A stretch of DNA of 9,991 nucleotides from Acidimicrobiia bacterium (GTDB lineage Bacteria; Actinomycetota; Acidimicrobiia; IMCC26256; BP-133), in assembly GCA_025923175.1 (NCBI GenBank), contig JAICGL010000097.1, forward strand, positions 1-9,991. Reading direction: 5' to 3'. A model generated the notes under the pieces. That model had not been told where the DNA came from and searched no databases. It worked only from the letters and a program-made list of their open reading frames with translations. Position 1 is the stretch's first letter. Every line of letters begins with the position of its first letter. Both the position numbers and the translations under genes were made by a program. Positions 1 to 6,045 of this stretch are shown one piece after another.

Positions 1-1037
1 CGGGGAACGGCGGATCGGGGGGCAGTGCATCCGGCGACTCGGGCAGCGGAAGCTCGGGAGGATCGCCGAGCGGCGGGTCGGGGCTGAGCGCCAACCGGGG
101 GTCCGGCGGTGGGGGCGGGACGGGAACCCGCGGAGGGACCGGAACCGGCGGAGGGACGGAGAACACCGGCCCCGGCTCGGGCGGTGGCACGACGTCTGCG
201 CCTGATGACGGCACATCCGGCCTGTCCGGAGGGAGCAGCCCCGGAGATGGCGGCGACGGGAACGGCAACCCTCCCGGCGCCGGCGGCACGCCGGGCACCA
301 CCGCGCCGGGCGGGAGCGGGGCCCGGCCCCACCCGACGGCACCCGGTGCGGCGGCCGGCCCGGGTGGAGGCCCGCCTACCACCAGACCGAGGACGCCGCC
401 GACGACGGTCACCCCGACGCAGTCGACGATTCCCCAGAACCTTCCGCCGCAGGCCGCCCCCACTCGAGAGGTTCCCTGCCCCGGCAACGTTCCGCCCTCC
501 CCGGCGGGGGGCCGGGTTCGCTGCTACCAGGTGAGCGCCAACGAGGGTGACAGGGTGACGATCGTCGGGATCCCCGGCATCGCCGTGCCGCTCCCCGTAC
601 CCGTCCCCATCGTTATGCCGATCGTCAACGACACCGGCGACAGCGGCAGCACCAACATCGACCGGAGCGTCACCGTCTACGTCGATATCGACAACCCCCA
701 GGTGATCGACGGCGACACCTATGCCCGCCAGGGCCAGCGTGCGCTGGCAACGCTTCTGCTCCTGCTCGGCCTCCCGCTGGCGGCCGTGGCCGTCGTGCTG
801 ATCCTGCGCAACCGGCGTGGCGGGGGAGGGGCCGCTCCCGCCGGCCCGGGCGGCTGGCCTGCCCCTCCGGGCCAGGGAGGCTGGCCGGCTCCGCCCGGCG
901 GCTCGCCGCAAGGTCCGCCCCCGGTGCCCGGGCCAGGAGGCACGTGGGTGTACTACCCGCCCGGCACGACACCTCCGGGCGTACCCCCGCCCGAACCGGC
1001 ACCTCCTCCCGACGAGCCCGAAGGAGGTTCGTCGTGA
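1..1037 (+). CDS. Gly/Ser/Pro-rich single-pass membrane protein, 5' truncated
   Basis: Function not recognised. The frame beginning at base 3 stays open for 344 codons up to the TGA at 1035-1037, so the gene starts before the window. About the first 150 visible residues are low complexity, rich in Gly, Ser, Thr and Pro, with no predicted fold. Next comes a segment with two cysteines (TGC at 477 and 522), then a hydrophobic Val/Pro/Ile stretch containing a PVPVPIVMPIV-like run, and a short polar part. One clear membrane helix (741-806, Leu/Ala/Val-rich) is followed by RNRR and a Pro/Gly-rich tail. The positive residues after the helix suggest the tail is cytoplasmic and the long N-terminal part is outside; a signal peptide would then lie upstream of the window. 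A GTG at 531 could be mistaken for the start, but the upstream frame has the same character and no stop. It overlaps the next gene by 4 nt, so the two are probably co-transcribed. Confidence 0.7.
   Translation, partial: GNGGSGGSASGDSGSGSSGGSPSGGSGLSANRGSGGGGGTGTRGGTGTGGGTENTGPGSGGGTTSAPDDGTSGLSGGSSPGDGGDGNGNPPGAGGTPGTTAPGGSGARPHPTAPGAAAGPGGGPPTTRPRTPPTTVTPTQSTIPQNLPPQAAPTREVPCPGNVPPSPAGGRVRCYQVSANEGDRVTIVGIPGIAVPLPVPVPIVMPIVNDTGDSGSTNIDRSVTVYVDIDNPQVIDGDTYARQGQRALATLLLLLGLPLAAVAVVLILRNRRGGGGAAPAGPGGWPAPPGQGGWPAPPGGSPQGPPPVPGPGGTWVYYPPGTTPPGVPPPEPAPPPDEPEGGSS
3..460 (+). repeat. Low-complexity Gly/Ser/Thr/Pro coding tract
   Basis: Read in the frame of the truncated membrane protein, this stretch encodes irregular runs of Gly-Gly, Gly-Ser, Gly-Thr and Pro-Thr with almost no hydrophobic or aromatic residues. 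It looks like a flexible extracellular or cell-wall-spanning linker. The DNA is very GC-rich, and other frames appear open for that reason only. Confidence 0.6.
849..899 (+). repeat. Tandem GGWPAPPG peptide repeat
   Basis: The eight-residue unit GGWPAPPG occurs twice (849-872 and 876-899), separated by one Gln codon, in the Pro-rich tail after the membrane helix. The two copies use different codons, so the repeat is kept at protein level and is not a recent DNA duplication. Trp/Pro repeats of this type are common in disordered cytoplasmic tails; no binding partner can be named. Confidence 0.6.
1021..1027 (+). promoter_or_regulatory. Strong ribosome binding site AAGGAGG
   Basis: AAGGAGG lies inside the last codons of the truncated upstream gene, 6 nt before GTG 1034. 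It is the best Shine-Dalgarno match in the window and fixes GTG 1034 as the start of the second gene, instead of the in-frame ATG at 944. Confidence 0.75.
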
Positions 1038-1837
1038 AGCGGCCGTCGTGGTTCGTCGTCGCACTGGCCGGCCAGGTGGCGGCGGTCATCGGGTTCGGCG
1101 TCGCCCGGGGCAACCGGCGCGTCATCGCCTACCTCATCGTGTGGTCGCTCCTGGCCCTGCTGATCCGGGCCGCGCACCGCCGCTGGCCTCTGCCGAAGCC
1201 GACGCTCATCGCCCTTGCAATTGCCGGCGCCGTCCACCTCGCCGGCGGTTTGCTGCCCTCCCCGGAGCAGGGCGTGCCGATCTTCTACGAGACGTGGCTC
1301 GTCCCGGGCGTGCTCAAGTTCGACCAGGCCGCCCACGCCTTCATCTCCGCCGTCGTCACCGTCGCCGTGTTCCAGTCGCTCGGTCACGTCGTGGACGACG
1401 GCCGGGCCGGCCCGGGCCTCCGGGCGATCCTGGCCATGCTCGTGTGCTGGGGCTTCGGCGCCGGCAACGAGCTCTTCGAGTTCCTGTCGGCTCTCCGCTT
1501 CGCCGACGCCTACGTCGGCGGCCTCGACAACGCCGGCTGGGATCTCGCCTTCAACTCCCTCGGTGGGGTGCTCGCCGCGATCGGTTGCGCCGCCGTGCCT
1601 CGGCACTCAGGCCCGCCCCGGCGCCGGGCTGCCGAGGCGGGGGTTGGGGTCGCCCCGGGAGAGCCACCAGGTGGCGGCCAGGCGTTCCGTCTCGGTCCGC
1701 TTGCCGACCCGGTTCACGTGCCACCACTGGCCTTCGATCCGCTCGGCGGTCACGTCGAGGACGACGTAGCCATGCCCTGCGGTGTCGACCCACGCGACGT
1801 GGGGATTGGCGCGGTGGATCGCCCACTCCAGCACTGA
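1034..1837 (+). CDS. Multi-pass membrane protein, YjdF/DUF2238-like
   Basis: A predicted 267-residue integral membrane protein of unknown biochemical function. It starts at GTG 1034, chosen for the AAGGAGG site and the GTGA overlap with the upstream stop. Hydrophobic segments lie at about residues 7-25, 31-47, 56-74, 97-118, 128-145 and 169-187. Between and within them is a spaced set of acidic and polar residues: FDQAAH (D97, H101), NELFEF (E146, E149), and LDNAGWDLAFNSLGG (D166, D170, N174). From memory this pattern matches YjdF/DUF2238 proteins, which carry D..GH, a YELIEW-like motif and a D..WD....D segment; no search was run. Residues 192-267 follow the last helix, are Gly/Pro/Arg-rich and hydrophilic, and are encoded antisense to the phosphatase gene. 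They are probably an unconserved extension reached because no earlier stop exists in this frame. Confidence 0.68.
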   Translation: MKRPSWFVVALAGQVAAVIGFGVARGNRRVIAYLIVWSLLALLIRAAHRRWPLPKPTLIALAIAGAVHLAGGLLPSPEQGVPIFYETWLVPGVLKFDQAAHAFISAVVTVAVFQSLGHVVDDGRAGPGLRAILAMLVCWGFGAGNELFEFLSALRFADAYVGGLDNAGWDLAFNSLGGVLAAIGCAAVPRHSGPPRRRAAEAGVGVAPGEPPGGGQAFRLGPLADPVHVPPLAFDPLGGHVEDDVAMPCGVDPRDVGIGAVDRPLQH

Positions 1838-3097
1838 CCGGGCGCCGCGCACCTTCGGAGCAAGGGCCCGAGCGAACGTCGGCGCGCTGACCGCCGGAAC
1901 GGTGAACTCCGCCGCCAGCGGCTCCCCCCGCCCACCCTCCGCCGCCAGCCGGGCTACCCACGACGAGTGCAGGTCACCGCTCAGCACCAGGGCCCCGCCG
2001 CGCCTGCGGGCCAGCAGCCCCAGCAGCCGGTCGCGCTCGCTCGGATAGCCGTCCCACTGCCCGGAGTTCACGATCAGGCCGCCGCCGGTCGCGCCGAGTC
2101 GCCGGCCGACGGCGCCGCCCGCTGCCAGCAGATGGATCGGCGCCACGACGACCTGGCTGGCGAGCAGCGTCCACCGGCCGGTCTCCCCGGCCAGTTCCTC
2201 CTCGAGCCACGCCCACTGCTCCCGGCTGAGCAGCGTCCGGTTGCGGCGGCGCACACCGACGACAGGTCGCCGTCCGGCCACCGGACGCTCCCGTCCCGCC
2301 AGGCGGGTGTCGAGGATCACGAGGTCGGCCAGCGGGCCGAGCCGCACCGTCCGCCAGATCCGGAACGGGTCCGACGGGTCGGGCAGACCCGACGGCATCC
2401 ATTCCCGGTAGGCCCGCACGGCCGCTGCCCGGCGGCGGGGCCAGTCGCCGTCGTGCCGGGGGTCGTGGCCCGCGGCGTTGTCCCACCAGGCGTTGCCGGC
2501 CAGTTCGTGGTCGTCCCACACCGCCACCACCGGATGCCGGGCGTGGAGGAGCTGAAGGTCCGGGTCGCTCTTGTACTGGCCGTGCCGGGCCCGGTAGTCG
2601 GGCAGGGTGAGGCACCGTCCCCGGGGCCGGTGGTCGCGCGTCCACTTCTCCCGCTTCGCTTCGGCTTCGTAGATGTAGTCGCCGAGGTGGAGGACGAGGT
2701 CGACGTCCTGCTCCGCCAGCCGGGCATAGGCGTTGAAGTAGCCGGTGGCGTAGTGAGCGCAGCACACCACCCCGAGTCGCATCCGCCCGCCCGGGCCGTC
2801 GGGCGCCGGCAGGGTCCGGGTCCGGCCGACGGTGGAGTGCTCCCCGGCGGAGGTGAAGCCGTACCAGTAGGTGGTTGCGGGGAGAAGGCCCGACACCGTC
2901 ACGTGCACGGTGTGGTCGGTTCCGGGTGTGGCCGTCGCCGAGCCGGACGCCACCGGATCGGCCAGCGCCGCATCGGTCGCCACCGTCCATGCCACCGGGA
3001 CCGTTGCGCCGGCGGCCACGCTGACCCGGGTCCAGAGCACGACACCGTCGGGTGTCGGGTCCCCGCTGGCCACCCCATGCTGAAAGACGGAGTTCAG
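1607..3097 (-). CDS. phoD: PhoD-type alkaline phosphatase / phosphodiesterase
   Basis: A calcineurin-like metallophosphatase of the PhoD family, expected to cleave phosphate mono- or diesters with metal ions in the active site. From the proposed CTG start it has 496 residues. An N-terminal beta-rich domain contains HGVASGDPTPDGVVLWTRV-like sequence (residues 7-25), typical of PhoD. The catalytic domain has CCAHY (112-116), LGDYIYE (138-144, D140), VWDDHELAGN (193-202), SGDLHSSW (373-380, D375 and H377) and NPH (431-433) near the C-terminus, so all expected metal and phosphate ligands seem present. The start is uncertain: there is no ATG, GTG or TTG between the upstream gene's interior and GTG 3073, and that GTG would remove the conserved SVFQHG segment. 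CTG 3097 overlaps the upstream TGA as CTGA and keeps the domain whole. No Tat or Sec signal peptide is encoded, unlike secreted PhoD, so the product may be cytoplasmic. It is the last gene of the three-gene minus-strand cluster. Confidence 0.9.
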   Translation of the reverse strand: MNSVFQHGVASGDPTPDGVVLWTRVSVAAGATVPVAWTVATDAALADPVASGSATATPGTDHTVHVTVSGLLPATTYWYGFTSAGEHSTVGRTRTLPAPDGPGGRMRLGVVCCAHYATGYFNAYARLAEQDVDLVLHLGDYIYEAEAKREKWTRDHRPRGRCLTLPDYRARHGQYKSDPDLQLLHARHPVVAVWDDHELAGNAWWDNAAGHDPRHDGDWPRRRAAAVRAYREWMPSGLPDPSDPFRIWRTVRLGPLADLVILDTRLAGRERPVAGRRPVVGVRRRNRTLLSREQWAWLEEELAGETGRWTLLASQVVVAPIHLLAAGGAVGRRLGATGGGLIVNSGQWDGYPSERDRLLGLLARRRGGALVLSGDLHSSWVARLAAEGGRGEPLAAEFTVPAVSAPTFARALAPKVRGARSVLEWAIHRANPHVAWVDTAGHGYVVLDVTAERIEGQWWHVNRVGKRTETERLAATWWLSRGDPNPRLGSPAPGRA

Positions 3098-4251
3098 GTG
3101 CTCGGATCCCGCGGCAGCCCGAGCACCCGCTCGGCGATGATGTTGCGTTGCACCTCGGACGTGCCCCCGCCGATGGTGAGGGCCGGGGTGAAGAGGAAGC
3201 CCATCACCCAGGGAAAGATGCCGGGCAGCTGCGCCGGGTTGTGCTGGGCCAGCATCCCGTCGGCACCGCACAGGTCCACGGCGAGTTCGAAGAGCTTCTG
3301 GCCGTGGCGGTCGGAGAGCGCCTTGCGGACCGACGCCTCCGGGCCCGGCTCGGCTTCCGAACCACCCGCCAGGAGCGCCGCCACCGTCCGCAGCCGCAGA
3401 ATGCGCAGGATCTCCGCTTCGGTGTAGATGGCGGCCAGTCGCTGGCGCGACAGCGGGTCGAGCGGCAACCGCCCCGCTGTTCGCAGGGCGTCGATCAACG
3501 TGTGGATGGTCGGGCCGCGCCCCCACAGGGCCCCCTCCTCCGAGAGGGCCACCCGCTCATTGCCGAGCGTCACCCGTGCGAGGCGCCAACCGTCGTGCTC
3601 CGTTCCGACCAGGTTCCCCTCCGGGATCCGCACGGCGTCAAGGAAAACCTCGTTGAAGGTCGCGCTGCCGTCCATGTGACGGATCGGCCGGATCTCGATC
3701 CCGGGGGAGCGCATGTCGACCACGAAGTAGGAGATCCCGCTGTGGCGAGGGGCGGCGGGGTCGGTACGGGCCAGGAGGATGCCGTAGCGGGCCTGACGGG
3801 CCAGCGACGTCCAGATCTTCTGGCCGTTCACGATCCACTCGTCGCCGTCCCGTACCGCCGTGGTCGACAGCGACGCGAGGTCGCTCCCGGCGCCCGGCTC
3901 GGAGAACAGCTGGCACCACACCTCCGAGCCGTCCAGCAGCCCGGGCAGCCACCGCTGCTGTTGCTCGTCGGTGCCGGCCAGCACCAGCGTCGGGCCCGCC
4001 CAGCCGATCCCGATCGGGTTCTCGGGCCGGCGCACCCCGGCCTGGCGCAGCTCCTCGTCGATCACCAGCTGCTCGGCGGGGGAGGCCCCGAGCCCCCACG
4101 GCCGGGGCCAGTGCGGGGCGGTGTACCCGGCTGCCGCCAGCCGGGCGAACCAGTCAACCGGCGGCCGGCCGTCGGCGTCGAGTGTCTCGGCGAGGAACCG
4201 TCGAACCGCCGTCCGGGCCGCTTCCGCCTCCGGAGGCAGATCGAGGTCCAT
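3094..4251 (-). CDS. Acyl-CoA dehydrogenase (FadE-like)
   Basis: An FAD-dependent acyl-CoA dehydrogenase of 385 residues, the family's usual length. These enzymes put a trans-2 double bond into acyl-CoA and pass electrons to ETF; the chain or ring substrate cannot be told here. The helical N-terminal domain spans about 1-110. The flavin/substrate motif CQLFSEPGAGSD is at 113-124, followed by the beta domain with VNGQKIWTS at 141-149. The C-terminal helical domain ends in IGGGTSEVQRNIIAERVLGLPR at about 360-381. At the position of the catalytic Glu of the MCAD class (YEGT) this protein has Gly (about G362), as in isovaleryl- and long-chain-type enzymes, where the base comes from another helix. 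Some mycobacterial FadE pairs instead split the active site between subunits. ATG 4251 is 24 nt after the lipoprotein stop and has only a weak, distant GGGGA upstream. The TGA overlaps the proposed CTG start of the phosphatase. Confidence 0.92.
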   Translation of the reverse strand: MDLDLPPEAEAARTAVRRFLAETLDADGRPPVDWFARLAAAGYTAPHWPRPWGLGASPAEQLVIDEELRQAGVRRPENPIGIGWAGPTLVLAGTDEQQQRWLPGLLDGSEVWCQLFSEPGAGSDLASLSTTAVRDGDEWIVNGQKIWTSLARQARYGILLARTDPAAPRHSGISYFVVDMRSPGIEIRPIRHMDGSATFNEVFLDAVRIPEGNLVGTEHDGWRLARVTLGNERVALSEEGALWGRGPTIHTLIDALRTAGRLPLDPLSRQRLAAIYTEAEILRILRLRTVAALLAGGSEAEPGPEASVRKALSDRHGQKLFELAVDLCGADGMLAQHNPAQLPGIFPWVMGFLFTPALTIGGGTSEVQRNIIAERVLGLPRDPST

Positions 4252-4275
4252 GGGCGACGTCGGCCGTCCCCAGGG

Positions 4276-5391
4276 TCAGAACTTGTCCGGGAACTGGGCG
4301 ACGACGGTGCCGGCCAAGGCTGAGGCCATCATCGCCATGTGGTCGGCGGCGGTCCGCTCGGTCGCGTAGGCCCTGACGAAGTTCTTCGCTGCCTGGGCGT
4401 CAATCACGTCCTTCAGCGTGAAGACGTGGGTCTTGACCAGATCCGCCACCGCGTCCTTGGCGAGCTTCGGTGAAGCGGCATTGATGAACGCGCCGAAAGC
4501 CTCGGTGTAAGCGAGGAGGTCGCCCATCGCCTCGTCGGCCTTGGCCTGATCCTTGGCCGCCACGGCCGTCGTGTACTCGACGAGGAAGTCGATGTGCTGC
4601 TTCCACAGCGGCGCGAACTGCGTGCCGGCGTCGGCGCCGTAGACGCCGGCGATGACGCTCGTGACGGCGTCGGAGTTGGCGTCGAGCGCGGCCTTGGCCC
4701 CGCCGAACTCGTCGTCCCGCCCGCCGAGGGCGGCGCCGGTGGCGGCCGAGGCCAGGAAGACGTGTTCCCGCAGGCCGGAGTCCAGGCCGGTGAGCAACTC
4801 GGCCGCTTTGCTGGACGGGTCGCCGGCGACTCGCTCCGGGTACTTCTTGGCGATGCCGGAGGTCAGGGTCGACGCCAGCGTGCCCATCTGGGCCGCCGCC
4901 GATCGCAGCGCGGTGAAGTTGGTTCCGTTGCCGATCGCCTGCCCGGCTGCGCTCAGCGGGCCCGACACGTCGCCGGCCGGCACCGACAGGGCCGAACCGA
5001 ACAGCGCGCCGAGGCTGCCGGCGTTCTGACTCACGTCGCCTTTCCACAGCTCACCGAACTGCTTGGCGACGGAGGCGTCGTTGCCGGTGAAAATGGCCGT
5101 CATGTTGGCCGCGAGTGCTTCGGAATTCCCGTCGAGGGCGGCCTGGGCGCCGCTCGATTCGTCGGACCGTCCCTCACTGGCTGCGACGGCCCCGGCCAGG
5201 TACACGTGCGCCTGAAGCAGCCCGGTCAGCCGGCTGCGGAGCTGGGAGGCCGTGGTCTCGGGGCCCTTGGCGATGGTCGTCGTGGTCGTCTCGTCGACCT
5301 TGCCCTTGGAGGAGGCATCCGGGTTCGGGCCCCCGCAGGCGGCACCCAGCAGGGCCACGGTCAGGCCGGCAGCGGCCAGACGGATCATCAT
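4276..5391 (-). CDS. Predicted lipoprotein with two diverged helical repeats
   Basis: A 371-residue predicted secreted lipoprotein; no function can be assigned. A short signal sequence ends in ALLGAAC (Cys19), close to a lipobox although Gly rather than Leu sits at -3. A Thr-rich linker (about 34-47) follows. The rest is two related all-helical repeats. Repeat 1 (about 51-188) and repeat 2 (199-371) share HVYLAG/HVFLAS (H62/H210), AQAALDGNS/AKAALDANS (82-90/232-240), QFGELWK/QFAPLWK (111-117/258-264) and KYPERV/QFPDKF at their ends. Repeat 2 has further His residues in WKQHIDF (H266), THVFTL (H322) and AADHMAMM (H351) that repeat 1 lacks. From memory the repeat resembles Bacillus proteins loosely annotated as copper amine oxidase-like, with similar LW.EH.. 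and FPDKF motifs; that label does not establish an activity. ATG 5388 is an alternative start better spaced from the ribosome site. The gene leads the minus-strand cluster and is divergent from the sigma factor gene. Confidence 0.85.
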   Translation of the reverse strand: MMIRLAAAGLTVALLGAACGGPNPDASSKGKVDETTTTTIAKGPETTASQLRSRLTGLLQAHVYLAGAVAASEGRSDESSGAQAALDGNSEALAANMTAIFTGNDASVAKQFGELWKGDVSQNAGSLGALFGSALSVPAGDVSGPLSAAGQAIGNGTNFTALRSAAAQMGTLASTLTSGIAKKYPERVAGDPSSKAAELLTGLDSGLREHVFLASAATGAALGGRDDEFGGAKAALDANSDAVTSVIAGVYGADAGTQFAPLWKQHIDFLVEYTTAVAAKDQAKADEAMGDLLAYTEAFGAFINAASPKLAKDAVADLVKTHVFTLKDVIDAQAAKNFVRAYATERTAADHMAMMASALAGTVVAQFPDKF

Positions 5392-5393
5392 TG

Positions 5394-5401
5394 CTTCCTT
5401 T
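5394..5401 (-). promoter_or_regulatory. Ribosome binding site AAAGGAAG
   Basis: On the minus strand AAAGGAAG precedes two consecutive ATG codons (5391 and 5388). The AAGGA core is 4 nt from the first and 7 nt from the second, so spacing favours ATG 5388. The protein would then be one residue shorter, with an otherwise unchanged signal peptide. Confidence 0.6.
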
Positions 5402-5404
5402 CAT

Positions 5405-5422
5405 GTCGGCGGCGCAGCCGAC
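5405..5422 (+). promoter_or_regulatory. Inverted repeat in the divergent intergenic gap
   Basis: GTCGGC and GCCGAC form a perfect 6 bp inverted repeat around a 6 nt spacer. It lies in the 72 bp gap between the divergent lipoprotein and sigma factor genes. It could be an operator or a small hairpin in the lipoprotein leader. In DNA this GC-rich a 6 bp palindrome can occur by chance. I found no clear -35/-10 pair in the gap on either strand. Confidence 0.3.
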
Positions 5423-5463
5423 CTTAGCTTTCATCCAGTCCCCGACCTGCTACGAAGAACACG

Positions 5464-6045
5464 GTGACTATGCCCGCAGACGAGATGCGCGATGCCAGCG
5501 ACGCCATGCTGGTGGTGTCCATCGGCCGCTACCGCCAGGAGGCGCTGGCCGAGGCCTACCGCCGCCACGCGGGTGCCGTTTTCGCCCTCTCCCGGCGGCT
5601 GCTGGTCGACCGCAACCTGGCCGAAGAGGTCGTCCAGGAGGTGTTCCTCCGTCTCTGGCACCGACCCGAGAAGTTCGACCCCGACCGCGGGTCGCTCCGT
5701 TCGTTCCTCCTGGCCCAGACCCACGGCCGCTCGGTCGACATCCTCCGGTCCGAGGTGTCGCGCCGCCAGCGGGAAGAGCGCGACGCCCGGGCGACTGCCG
5801 AAGCCGATTACGACATCGAACACGCCGTCGTCGACATGGCGGTGGCCGACGAGGTTCGCGACGCCATGTCCATCCTCCCGGCCGGCGAGCGGGCCGCCAT
5901 CGAGCTTGCCTACTTCGGCGGCCACACCTACCGGGAGGTGGCCGCCCTCCTCGACGAGCCGGAGGGCACCGTCAAGAGCCGCATCCGTTCGGGCCTCCGC
6001 CGCTTGCGGACGGTCCTCGTCGAGACCGGGGTCGGTGCCCAATGA
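5464..6045 (+). CDS. ECF-type RNA polymerase sigma factor, SigK-like
   Basis: A group 4 (ECF) sigma factor of 193 residues that should direct RNA polymerase to a specific promoter set. Region 2 covers about residues 25-100, with AEEVVQEVFLRLWHRPEKF (53-71) as the core-binding and -10 helix region and then a GSLRSFLLAQTHGRSVDILR-type segment. A charged linker (about 100-130) leads to region 4 (about 134-185), whose helix-turn-helix TYREVAALLDEPEGTVKSRI (155-174) would read the -35 element. The start may be GTG 5464 or ATG 5470, two codons later; neither has a good Shine-Dalgarno sequence (only GAAGAA nearby), and the domain is unaffected. The stop overlaps the next start as ATGA, and that gene encodes an RskA-like anti-sigma factor, so this is a classic sigma/anti-sigma pair like SigK-RskA. 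The regulon cannot be read from this window. Confidence 0.92.
   Translation: MTMPADEMRDASDAMLVVSIGRYRQEALAEAYRRHAGAVFALSRRLLVDRNLAEEVVQEVFLRLWHRPEKFDPDRGSLRSFLLAQTHGRSVDILRSEVSRRQREERDARATAEADYDIEHAVVDMAVADEVRDAMSILPAGERAAIELAYFGGHTYREVAALLDEPEGTVKSRIRSGLRRLRTVLVETGVGAQ

Noticed and set aside
109..534. Open Arg/Pro-rich frame of 141 codons on the + strand
   Set aside because: Its composition is typical of out-of-frame reading of GC-rich DNA. The frame starting at base 3 is open throughout and joins directly to the clear membrane-protein sequence downstream.
1967..3427. Long + strand open frame (486 codons) opposite the phosphatase and dehydrogenase genes
   Set aside because: It spans the junction of two well-supported minus-strand genes, has no recognisable domain, and its His/Arg/Pro/Gly-rich composition marks it as an antisense shadow.
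3052..4323. Long + strand open frame (423 codons) opposite the acyl-CoA dehydrogenase
   Set aside because: The opposite strand encodes a full-length dehydrogenase with all its motifs; this is a shadow of high third-position GC.
5392..5463. Housekeeping promoters in the divergent gap
   Set aside because: A TAAGGT on the minus strand fits TANNNT, but the hexamer 17 nt upstream (CAGGTC) is a poor -35. Nothing convincing is present on the plus strand either.
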